From NCBI GenBank assembly GCA_036491435.1, contig DASXBZ010000128.1:1-9771 (forward strand): 9,771 bases of DNA, read 5' to 3'. How positions within the stretch are numbered: the stretch's first letter is position 1; every line of letters starts with the position of its first letter. Both the position numbers and the translations under genes were made by a program. The stretch comes from Bog-473 sp036491435 (lineage in GTDB: Bacteria > Actinomycetota > Acidimicrobiia > Acidimicrobiales > RAAP-2). This document shows, piece by piece, positions 1 through 6,251 of the stretch. The notes beneath the pieces are model-generated. The model saw only the letters and a program-made list of their open reading frames with translations, searched no databases and was not told the DNA's origin.

Positions 1-320
1 CCGAAGAGCTTCTCCAGGTTCCGGTGCTGCGCCGGCGTCAGCTCGTCGTCGAAGACGACCGTGTCGACGTCGAGGCTCTGGCTCAGTGCGGCGATCTCCT
101 CCGCCTTGCCGCGCCCGACGAACGTGGCGGGATCGGGGGCGTCGCGTCGTTGCACCACGCGCCCGACGACGTCGGCGCCCGCACTGTCGACGAGCAGTGC
201 GAGCTCGTCGAGCTCTTCGTCGACCATCTCGTTGGTGAGCCCGGGGAAGACGACGCCGACGAGAAGGATGCGTTCCCGAAAGGCGCGCTCTATGAGCGTC
301 CCGGGCAGCACGTTGCTCAA
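1..320 (-). CDS. hflX: GTPase HflX, N-terminal part (cut by window edge)
   Basis: About 106 N-terminal residues of HflX, a ribosome-binding GTPase that in studied bacteria splits or rescues stalled and heat-damaged ribosomes. The visible part is the HflX-specific N-terminal and middle region, not the G domain. It contains the family strings VGVVFPGLTNEMVDEEL, RDAPDPATFVGRGKAEEI and VVFDDELTPAQHRNLEKLFG. The Walker A and later G motifs lie beyond the left edge and cannot be checked. The start is taken as TTG (320-318), whose last two bases are shared with the dapF TGA stop. A GGGGA lies about 7 nt upstream as a possible ribosome binding site. A GTG three codons in (311-309) is a plausible alternative. 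It is last of the miaB-miaA-dapF-hflX run, an arrangement common in actinobacteria, so translational coupling to dapF is likely. Confidence 0.93.
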   Translation of the reverse strand, partial: MSNVLPGTLIERAFRERILLVGVVFPGLTNEMVDEELDELALLVDSAGADVVGRVVQRRDAPDPATFVGRGKAEEIAALSQSLDVDTVVFDDELTPAQHRNLEKLF

Positions 321-1144
321 GAGAGCATCCCCGGATGGATCTCGACGTCGGCCACCTTGCGCACCGGCCCGGCCAGGTATGTGGTGGCGTCTTCGTCGGC
401 GCCGAGCGTTACCTCGAGCATGCCGCCGGGATTGCGCACCCGCACCACGTCGTCGCCGTCGACCGCCTTCCAGCTCCGGGCGGCCGCCGCCGCCGCGACG
501 CTCCCGGTGCCGCAGGCCAACGTCTCACCGGCCCCGCGCTCCCACACCCGGAAATCGAGGAATTCGCCCTCGCCGTCGGCCAGGACGGTGATCCATTCCA
601 CGTTGATCCCCTTGGGGAAGGCTGCCTGCAGCTTCGGTCCGAGCTCGGCGACCTCGACGCTTGCCGTGTCGGGGCCGAGGAGAACGAGGTGAGGGTTGCC
701 CACGTCGACCGTCCGGGCCCGGCGGTCGTCGAATTCCTGGGCCTGGTCCGGCCCGAGCCTCGCGGGCCCCATGTCGACCCGGGCCGACGCCCAGCCGTCG
801 ACCGGGCCTGCCGTGTACTCGACCGTCCGCGTGCCGCCGGCGGTGGCCACCGTGAAGCGGGGGGGCCGGACCCACCCCGCGTCGACGGCTGCCTGGGCCA
901 GGCACCGGATGCCGTTCCCGCTCATCTCGGCGTCGCTGCCGTCCGCGTTGGTCAGTTGCATGGAGACGTCGCAGCCGTCCCGACCTGGGGAGACCCGGAT
1001 GATGCCGTCCGCCCCGACGCCGCGCCGACGGTCGGCCAGCAGGCGGACCTGGGCCACCGAGAGCCGGATGGAGTCGTCGGGGTCGAGCACGACCAGGAAG
1101 TCGTTACCGGCGCCCTCGTGCTTGGAGGCGTGCACGGACTCCAT
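317..1144 (-). CDS. dapF: diaminopimelate epimerase DapF
   Basis: A 275-residue cytoplasmic enzyme that interconverts LL- and meso-diaminopimelate without PLP. It supplies meso-DAP for peptidoglycan crosslinking and lysine. The length is normal for the family. The two pseudosymmetric halves are clear: GAGNDF at 11-16, NADGSDAEMSGNGIRC at 66-81 with catalytic Cys81, GNPH at 149-152, and ERGAGETLACGTG at 202-214 with the partner Cys211. Both catalytic cysteines are present, so it should be active. The ATG at 1144 follows the miaA stop by 18 nt with only a weak purine-rich stretch before it; a GTG at codon 4 is an alternative. Its TGA stop overlaps the hflX TTG start. It lies in the miaB-miaA-dapF-hflX run. 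Confidence 0.97.
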   Translation of the reverse strand: MESVHASKHEGAGNDFLVVLDPDDSIRLSVAQVRLLADRRRGVGADGIIRVSPGRDGCDVSMQLTNADGSDAEMSGNGIRCLAQAAVDAGWVRPPRFTVATAGGTRTVEYTAGPVDGWASARVDMGPARLGPDQAQEFDDRRARTVDVGNPHLVLLGPDTASVEVAELGPKLQAAFPKGINVEWITVLADGEGEFLDFRVWERGAGETLACGTGSVAAAAAARSWKAVDGDDVVRVRNPGGMLEVTLGADEDATTYLAGPVRKVADVEIHPGMLS

Positions 1145-1162
1145 TCTCGCAGGCGACGCCGT

Positions 1163-2077
1163 TCAGCCGTGCAAGGGGAGCGCCCGTTCGAGCAGCTCCG
1201 ACGCCTCGGCAGGCCCGGCGCTCCAGGCGATCCTGGGGTCGCGGCGGAACCAGGAGGCCTGGCGGCGGGCGAACTGGCGGGTACGCCGTACCGCCTCTTC
1301 CAGGCAGTCCTCGAGGGGGACACCGTGCTCGACGTGGGCCAGCACCTCCCGGTAGCCGAGTGCCTGGCGCGCCGTGCGCGAGATGCCCCGGGGCCGCGAG
1401 GCCAGGGCACGGACCTCGTCCACCAGACCCGCCTCGACCATGGCCGAGAACCGCGCCGCGATGCGCCGGTCCGTCTCCTCGACGCTGGTCGCGAGCCCGA
1501 CCTGCGGCACGCCGGAGGCCGGGTAGGCCTCGAGGCCCGGCCCGAAGTCTGAGAAGGGCCGGCCCGCGCCGAGCGTGACCTCGAGCGCGCGCACCACCCG
1601 GCGCCGGTTGGTCGGCTCCATCCGGGCGGCGCCCACGGGGTCCAGCTCGGCCAGCCGGGCGTGGAGGTCGGCCGGCTCGGCGCGACCGGCGTCGAGCTCT
1701 GCCTCGAGCGACGCAGCCACTTCGGGATAGCGGCCCGGGACATCCAGGTCGTCGACCACCGATCGCAGGTAGAGGCCCGTGCCCCCCACGAGCAGGGCAT
1801 GGCGGCCGCGCCTCTCGATGTCGTCGAGGGCGGCGCGTGCCGCCCGCTGGAACTCGGTCAGCGTGAACTCCTCGTCGGGGTCGACCAAATCCAAGAGGTG
1901 GTGCGGCACGGCCTGGCGGGCCGCGGCGTCAGGCTTGGAGGTGCCGATGTCCATGCCGCGGTACACGCACATGGAGTCGACGGAGACGATCTCGCAGTCA
2001 CCCCGTCGCACGGCGAAGTCGAGGGCGAGCGCCGACTTGCCGGACGCGGTGACCCCGACGAGCGCGACGGCGCTCAA
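1163..2077 (-). CDS. miaA: tRNA dimethylallyltransferase MiaA
   Basis: A 304-residue enzyme that transfers a dimethylallyl group from DMAPP to N6 of adenosine 37 in tRNAs reading U-initial codons. This gives i6A37, the substrate of MiaB encoded just upstream. Visible motifs are the P-loop GVTASGKS (8-15), the segment SVDSMCVYRGMDIGTSKP (32-49) with catalytic Asp34, GGTGLYLRS (98-106), EPTNRRRVVRALEV, and the C-terminal RQFARRQASWFRRD that contacts tRNA in this family. The slot after DSM is Cys37 where many relatives have Gln; E. coli also differs nearby. The start is TTG (2077-2075), because the preceding TGA of miaB shares bases with it (TTGA) and no nearer in-frame ATG or GTG exists. A GGGAG ends 3 nt before the TTG, a close but usable ribosome binding site. 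Length is normal. Confidence 0.97.
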   Translation of the reverse strand: MSAVALVGVTASGKSALALDFAVRRGDCEIVSVDSMCVYRGMDIGTSKPDAAARQAVPHHLLDLVDPDEEFTLTEFQRAARAALDDIERRGRHALLVGGTGLYLRSVVDDLDVPGRYPEVAASLEAELDAGRAEPADLHARLAELDPVGAARMEPTNRRRVVRALEVTLGAGRPFSDFGPGLEAYPASGVPQVGLATSVEETDRRIAARFSAMVEAGLVDEVRALASRPRGISRTARQALGYREVLAHVEHGVPLEDCLEEAVRRTRQFARRQASWFRRDPRIAWSAGPAEASELLERALPLHG

Positions 2078-3465
2078 GCGCTCCCGACCGGGATCCGCAC
2101 CCGGTGACGGGGCCGGGCCGTCACCTCTTCGAGCCGGCCCGAGAGATGGTGGGGGTGCCCACCGGTCACCGTGACGAGGGCCAACGCCCCCGCGACGGGG
2201 TCGCCGGTGGCGGCGCGGGGGAAGTGGACCAGCTTGCCCTGCCGGGTGCGGCCGGTGAGCGTGGTCTCGTTGCGCCGGCTCACGCCCTCGACGAGGACTT
2301 CCTCCCGGCGCCCCACCCGCGCCTGATGACGCGCCAGCGCGGCGCGGTCGACCACGGTCTTGAGCCGTTCGAAACGCTCACTCACGAGGTCGGCGGGGAC
2401 GAACGCGTCCTCCATGGCCGCGGCCCGCGTGCCAGGCCGCGGCGAGAACACGAACGTGTAGGCGCTGTCGTACGCGGCCTCGGCGCAGACCGCCAACGTG
2501 TCCTCGAAGTCGTCGTCAGTCTCGCCGGGAAAGCCCACGATGATGTCGGTCGTGACCGCCAGGTCGTCGATCGCTGCGCGCGCCGCCGCCAAGCGCTCCA
2601 GGTAGCGCGCCGCCGTGTACCCGCGGCGCATCGCGCGCAGCACCGCATCGCTGCCCGACTGCAGGGGCAGATGCAGGTGCTCGCAGACCTCCGGGGTCTC
2701 CGCCATCGCCTCGATCGTCTCGGGACGGAGGTCCTTGGGATGCGGGCTCGTGAAGCGAATCCGGCCGATGCCGTCCACCGCGCCGACGGCGCGCAGCAAG
2801 TCGGCGAAGAGCGGGCGTCGTCGCGTGATGTCGCGGCCGTAGGAGTTGACGTTCTGTCCGAGCAGCGTGACTTCGCTGACACCGCGGCGGGCGAGCAACT
2901 CCACCTCGTCGACGATCTCCACGAGCGGACGGCTGACCTCGGAGCCGCGGACCGACGGCACGATGCAAAAAGCGCACGAGTTGTCGCAGCCGGTCTGGAT
3001 GTTGACCCACGCTGCGTAGGGCAGTTCGCGGACTGCCCCGGGACCGAGCAGCGGTTCGGTGCCTGCCTCTGGCTCGGGCCCCTCCAGGATCTCCATCAAA
3101 GGGCCCTCGTCGCGGGCCCGGCGCAGCAGCACCGGTGCCCGGCTGAGGTTGTGCGTGCCGAACACCACGTCGACCCAGCCCACCTTCTCCTGGATGCGCT
3201 CGCGGTCCTTCTGCGCGAGGCAGCCACCGACGGCGATCTGCAGGCCGGGCTTCGCGTCCACCAGCTCCTTCAGACGCCCGAGCGTCCCGTAGAGGCGCTG
3301 GTCGGCGTTCTCACGGATACAGCACGTATTGAGCACCACCACATCGGCGTCTTCCATGGCCGCGGCGGGCTCCATGCCGTCGGCCACGAAGAGCCCGGCG
3401 AGGCGTTCCGAGTCGTGTTCGTTCATCTGGCAGCCGAACGTGCGGATGAAATAGCGCCCCGGCAT
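2074..3465 (-). CDS. miaB: tRNA-2-methylthio-N6-dimethylallyladenosine synthase MiaB
   Basis: A 463-residue radical SAM methylthiotransferase that converts i6A37 of tRNA to ms2i6A37. The N-terminal UPF0004 domain has RTFGCQMNEHDSERL with Cys12, NTCCIREN with Cys48 (and an adjacent Cys49), and GGCLAQKDRE with Cys82; these hold the auxiliary 4Fe-4S cluster. The radical SAM motif CDNSCAFC is at 160-167, ligating the second cluster. Family strings follow, such as LLGQNVNSYG, HLPLQSGSD and DIIVGFPGET. A C-terminal TRAM domain from about residue 385 includes LTGRTRQGKLVHF. The reading frame stays open well upstream, but the true start is ATG 3465: it gives the standard MiaB N-terminus, and a TAGAAT element ends 8 nt before it. 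The upstream extension would only run antisense through the lipoprotein gene. It overlaps miaA by TTGA and is the first gene of this run. Confidence 0.97.
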   Translation of the reverse strand: MPGRYFIRTFGCQMNEHDSERLAGLFVADGMEPAAAMEDADVVVLNTCCIRENADQRLYGTLGRLKELVDAKPGLQIAVGGCLAQKDRERIQEKVGWVDVVFGTHNLSRAPVLLRRARDEGPLMEILEGPEPEAGTEPLLGPGAVRELPYAAWVNIQTGCDNSCAFCIVPSVRGSEVSRPLVEIVDEVELLARRGVSEVTLLGQNVNSYGRDITRRRPLFADLLRAVGAVDGIGRIRFTSPHPKDLRPETIEAMAETPEVCEHLHLPLQSGSDAVLRAMRRGYTAARYLERLAAARAAIDDLAVTTDIIVGFPGETDDDFEDTLAVCAEAAYDSAYTFVFSPRPGTRAAAMEDAFVPADLVSERFERLKTVVDRAALARHQARVGRREEVLVEGVSRRNETTLTGRTRQGKLVHFPRAATGDPVAGALALVTVTGGHPHHLSGRLEEVTARPRHRVRIPVGSA

Positions 3466-3472
3466 CCGCCCG

Positions 3473-3478
3473 ATTCTA
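3473..3478 (-). promoter_or_regulatory. putative -10 element of miaB, leaderless type
   Basis: TAGAAT on the minus strand fits the actinobacterial -10 pattern TAnnnT. Its last T is 8 nt before the miaB ATG, so transcription would start at or within a base or so of the start codon, giving a leaderless mRNA. No convincing -35 is seen. No Shine-Dalgarno sequence is needed in this reading. Confidence 0.55.
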
Positions 3479-3493
3479 GGGAGGCCCAGCGCG

Positions 3494-3499
3494 TACGAT
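3494..3499 (+). promoter_or_regulatory. putative -10 element of the lipoprotein gene, leaderless type
   Basis: TACGAT fits TAnnnT and ends 9 nt before the GTG at 3508, again placing the transcription start next to the start codon. It lies 15 bp from the opposed miaB -10, so the two promoters overlap and RNA polymerase could probably not occupy both at once. No clear -35 is visible. Confidence 0.5.
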
Positions 3500-3507
3500 C
3501 GTCCGCC

Positions 3508-4002
3508 GTGAGTCCCCCCCTCCGTTCCCGCCGCCGTCTCGCCGGTTGGGCGCTGCTGGCGGTTCCGCTGGTGCTGGCCGCCTGCAGCTCGGGCTCCGGA
3601 TCGGGTTCGGGATCGGGCGGGTCGGGGTCTGCGAACGCGGCCCTGCAGAGCGACGGCGCCAAGGTGCTCTCCCAAATGGCGGCATACGAGTCGACGGCGG
3701 CCTCGTGCAAGTCGGCCGCGACCCCGGTGGTGTGCCTGGAGCACGCCGATGTCACGCTCGGCAACCAGGTGCATGCCTACGCCAACATGCTCGCCGTCGG
3801 GAAGGGATTCAGCGCCCCGCAGAACGACGTCGTCAGCGCCCGCAACGCGGCCCAGACGCTCGCCAACAGCCTCGAGATCCTGGGCGACGCCCAGCCCACG
3901 CAGTCGAACTACGACCAGGTCCTCAACACGTTCGACCTCAACGGGGCGATCGCGCAGTTGCGCGGCGACGTGCAGAAGCTCGACCGCTCGTTGGGCGGCT
4001 AG
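3508..4002 (+). CDS. small secreted lipoprotein, unknown function
   Basis: A 164-residue protein I do not recognise. It starts at GTG 3508 with a positively charged n-region (RSRRR, 7-10), a hydrophobic stretch (about 11-25) and the lipobox LAAC with Cys26. It should therefore be exported, lipidated and held on the outer face of the cytoplasmic membrane. Residues 27-44 form a Ser/Gly linker (SSGSGSGSGSGGSGS). The remaining roughly 120 residues look mainly helical, with two cysteines (67 and 76) nine residues apart that could form a disulfide outside the cell. No enzymatic motif is evident. Start choice rests on the signal peptide and on a TACGAT element just upstream; no ribosome binding site is seen. 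It diverges from miaB and converges on thrB with overlapping stop codons. The lipoprotein call is strong; any role is unknown. Confidence 0.88.
   Translation: MSPPLRSRRRLAGWALLAVPLVLAACSSGSGSGSGSGGSGSANAALQSDGAKVLSQMAAYESTAASCKSAATPVVCLEHADVTLGNQVHAYANMLAVGKGFSAPQNDVVSARNAAQTLANSLEILGDAQPTQSNYDQVLNTFDLNGAIAQLRGDVQKLDRSLGG
3591..3615 (+). repeat. low-complexity Ser/Gly-coding repeat, copy 1
   Basis: A tract of hexamer-like units (TCGGGA/TCGGGT) coding the Ser-Gly linker after the lipobox. It matches positions 7829-7853, inside ftsK, at 24 of 25 bases in the same orientation (mismatch at 3606 versus 7844). Confidence 0.6.
3999..4002. other. shared CTAG: overlapping stop codons of convergent genes
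   Basis: CTAG reads TAG on both strands. It ends the lipoprotein gene (4000-4002, plus) and thrB (4001-3999, minus). A 5-bp inverted repeat TGGGC/GCCCA (3992-3996 and 4002-4006) surrounds it, but with no T-tract it is too short to call a terminator. Confidence 0.9.
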
Positions 4003-4877
4003 CCCACACCCTCGAGAGGCACCTCGGCCTCCTCGCCGTAGACGAGACCACGCCGATCCGGGTGCAGCGACAGGATCCGTCCCTCCATACCCGCCTCGGC
4101 CAGCGCGGCGCCCGCGCCGGCACGGACACCCTCCACCGAGTCGGCGGTGACGAATCCGATGAGGGTCGGGCCGGCACCCGACCAGCACGAGGCGAGCGCC
4201 CCCGCCTCGACGAGCGCGGCGAGCAGCAGGGGCGCCTCGGGGAACAACGCGGTCCTTGCGTCTTGATGGATGCGGTCCTCGGTGGCTGCAGGCTGCAACA
4301 CGGTTGGATCGGCCAGACCCGCCACCAACAGGCCCATGCGGCCCAGGTTGAAGACCGCCTCCTCGCGCGTCAGTCGGTCCGGGAGCACCCCGCGGGCCTC
4401 GGGCGTGGCGAGATTGCGTTCCGGGACGATCGCGACGATCTCGAGGGCGTCGGCCAGTGGCAAGGCCGCGTGGGTGGGAGCGCCCCCCACCGAGGTCGCC
4501 GTGACGAGCCCGCCGAACACGCTGGCCGCGGCGTTCTCCGGGTGACCGTCGTACGCCGCCGCGACGGCGAAGGGATCGTCGGACCCGGCGGCTGCCGCAG
4601 CGGCGGCCGCCAGGGCGGCCGAGGAGCCCAGCCCCCGGGCGACGGGGATCTGCGAGCGCACGGTCACCGAGACGCGGTCGTGCCCGAGCACCTCGGCGAC
4701 GACGCGCGCGGCGAGGTGGGAGGCATCGTCGAAGACACCCGCACCCTCGCCCTCCGTGTGCACGCGCAAGGCCGCGGCCGGCTCGACCTCGACGCTGACG
4801 TAGCGGTCGACCGCGATCGCCAGGGTGTCGAAGCCGGGGCCGAGATTGGCCGAGGAGGCGGGGGCGCGCACGCGCAC
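3999..4877 (-). CDS. thrB: homoserine kinase ThrB
   Basis: A 292-residue GHMP-family kinase that phosphorylates L-homoserine with ATP, giving O-phosphohomoserine for threonine synthesis. Visible motifs are APASSANLGPGFDTL (5-19), the ATP-binding IPVARGLGSSAA (77-88), HPENAAASVFGGLV (112-125), DRIHQ (201-205) and the C-terminal glycine motif SGAGPT (233-238). This combination is typical of ThrB rather than other GHMP kinases. The start is taken as GTG 4877; a second GTG two codons later is nearly as good. It begins 18 nt after the carboxypeptidase stop and looks like the last gene of ftsK-carboxypeptidase-thrB. The usual partners hom and thrC are not in the window, so it is separated from them or they lie elsewhere. 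Its TAG stop overlaps the stop of the convergent lipoprotein gene. Confidence 0.95.
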   Translation of the reverse strand: MRVRAPASSANLGPGFDTLAIAVDRYVSVEVEPAAALRVHTEGEGAGVFDDASHLAARVVAEVLGHDRVSVTVRSQIPVARGLGSSAALAAAAAAAAGSDDPFAVAAAYDGHPENAAASVFGGLVTATSVGGAPTHAALPLADALEIVAIVPERNLATPEARGVLPDRLTREEAVFNLGRMGLLVAGLADPTVLQPAATEDRIHQDARTALFPEAPLLLAALVEAGALASCWSGAGPTLIGFVTADSVEGVRAGAGAALAEAGMEGRILSLHPDRRGLVYGEEAEVPLEGVG

Positions 4878-4895
4878 GGCGGTCAGGCTACGTGC

Positions 4896-6251
4896 TCAGA
4901 ACAGACGTTGGAGCAGCGAGCGCTGCGGGACGTCGCGGGTGAGGTACACGGGGACGACGGCACGCTGCGTGCCGAGCGTGACGACGACGTGGCCCGCCAG
5001 CGCGCCGCGCCGGGCGTGCGCGCTCAGGTGGCGCACCGGATGGAAGACGCGGGTGGCATGCGCGCCGGGCCACGTGAGCATCGACACGGGCGCGCCGGTC
5101 CGGGCGGCGACGCTCGACCCCGCCGCCACGGCGTGCGCGGCGACGACGCCACTCCCGAGCACCGTCGAGGTGCCGATCAGCGGCTGCACCGTGTTGACCA
5201 TGGCCAGCCCGTGCAGTCCGGCCTGGGCCAAGGCGAAGGCGCCGGTCTGCCCCGTCACCGCCGCCAACAGCAGGGTGGGATGACCGTGCACGGGCCGGAT
5301 GACCGCGACGACGTCACACCCGCCCGCCGCGTCGGTATAGCCGGACTTCATGCCGATGATCCCGTCGAGCCCGAGCAGCGGCGTGTACGTGGACAGCGTG
5401 CCGGCGACCGGCAACACCACCGAGTTGTTGTTCACGATCGAGGCGACGACAGGATCGGCCATGTCGGGCGCCGCCACCTTCAAGATGTCGCCGGCGGTGG
5501 AGACCGACTGGGCCGAGATGCCGCTGGCATCGGCAAAGTGCGTCTGCGTCATGCCGAGGGCCGCGGCCGTTGCGTTCATCTTCGCGATGAAGGCGGGGAT
5601 GCTGCCGGCGTCCCAGCGAGCCAGCAGGTCGGCGTAGTTGTCGGCCGAGTGGACCAGCAACCCGCCGAGCAACTGCTGTTCGGTGATCTGCTCCCCCAGC
5701 GTCACCTGCGCGCTGGAGTCGTCCGAGACGGCGTCCATCTCGAAGTCCTGGACGTCCTCCGCCGTCGCGGTGACGGTGGGCCCCGTTTCTTTGACGGCGA
5801 GCGGGTGATCGTGGAGCACGATGTACGCCGTCATCAGCTTCGTCAGGCTGGCGACCGGGACCGGCTTCTCGGCGCCCGACGCCACTTCGACCCCGATCGA
5901 AGGGATGGACACGGCCCCTTGGCCCGTCGTCGGGTACGGAAGCGGCACGACCTTCGACGGTACGTCGACCGACTGAAGCTGCACCGGGGTCACAGTGGGC
6001 TCCGGGGCGGCCTCCCTGAGTCGGATCCCCGCGAACGCGCCGGCACCGAGCAACAGGAGGACCACGACGACGATCGGCACCACGATGCGCCAACGGCGGC
6101 GACGGCGTTGGGACTTTGCGGCGTCGCGGCGAGCCCGCCGGCCCGAAGGGGGTGGCGCGTCCTGCGATGGCGGCGGCTCGGATGTCGGCTCGCGCAGCGA
6201 GTCCACGCCGAACGGCGCCACCACGAGGGGCGCCGGAGTCTCCGGGTTCAC
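4896..6251 (-). CDS. membrane-anchored D-alanyl-D-alanine carboxypeptidase (peptidase S11 / low-molecular-weight PBP)
   Basis: A 451-residue serine peptidase-type protein expected to remove the terminal D-Ala from peptidoglycan pentapeptides outside the membrane. The N-terminus (1-55) is Pro/Arg-rich and probably cytoplasmic. One membrane segment follows at about 56-76, then a Pro/Thr-rich stretch, then the catalytic domain. The active-site motifs are SLTK with Ser135 and Lys138, HSADNYA at 201-207 in the SxN position, and KSG at 302-304 in the KTG position. The SxN slot reads S-A-D with Asn shifted one residue. The roughly 90 residues after about 360 are beta-like and resemble an accessory domain. 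The start is GTG 6251, overlapping the ftsK TGA stop as GTGA, so translation is probably coupled to ftsK. The anchor appears N-terminal rather than the C-terminal amphipathic helix of E. coli PBP5. The family is sure; true carboxypeptidase activity is less so. Confidence 0.92.
   Translation of the reverse strand: MNPETPAPLVVAPFGVDSLREPTSEPPPSQDAPPPSGRRARRDAAKSQRRRRRWRIVVPIVVVVLLLLGAGAFAGIRLREAAPEPTVTPVQLQSVDVPSKVVPLPYPTTGQGAVSIPSIGVEVASGAEKPVPVASLTKLMTAYIVLHDHPLAVKETGPTVTATAEDVQDFEMDAVSDDSSAQVTLGEQITEQQLLGGLLVHSADNYADLLARWDAGSIPAFIAKMNATAAALGMTQTHFADASGISAQSVSTAGDILKVAAPDMADPVVASIVNNNSVVLPVAGTLSTYTPLLGLDGIIGMKSGYTDAAGGCDVVAVIRPVHGHPTLLLAAVTGQTGAFALAQAGLHGLAMVNTVQPLIGTSTVLGSGVVAAHAVAAGSSVAARTGAPVSMLTWPGAHATRVFHPVRHLSAHARRGALAGHVVVTLGTQRAVVPVYLTRDVPQRSLLQRLF

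Noticed and set aside
335..1552. A 405-residue plus-strand frame opposite dapF and miaA
   Set aside because: Shadow of two well-supported genes; no family resemblance.
3495..3502. ACGATCGT palindrome in the miaB/lipoprotein gap as a possible operator
   Set aside because: Eight bases of palindrome are expected often in GC-rich DNA, and it matches no regulator site I know.
2104..4002. A 632-residue plus-strand open frame ending with the lipoprotein
   Set aside because: Only the part from GTG 3508 is real: it has the signal peptide and a promoter. The rest is antisense to miaB.
3992..4006. Possible bidirectional terminator at the shared stop codons
   Set aside because: The stem is only 5 bp (TGGGC/GCCCA) and no T-tract follows on either strand.
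3466..4188. Upstream extension of the miaB frame to give 704 residues
   Set aside because: The extension is low-complexity and antisense to the lipoprotein gene and the end of thrB. MiaB proteins begin near MPGRYFIRTFGCQMN, and a -10 element sits just before that ATG.
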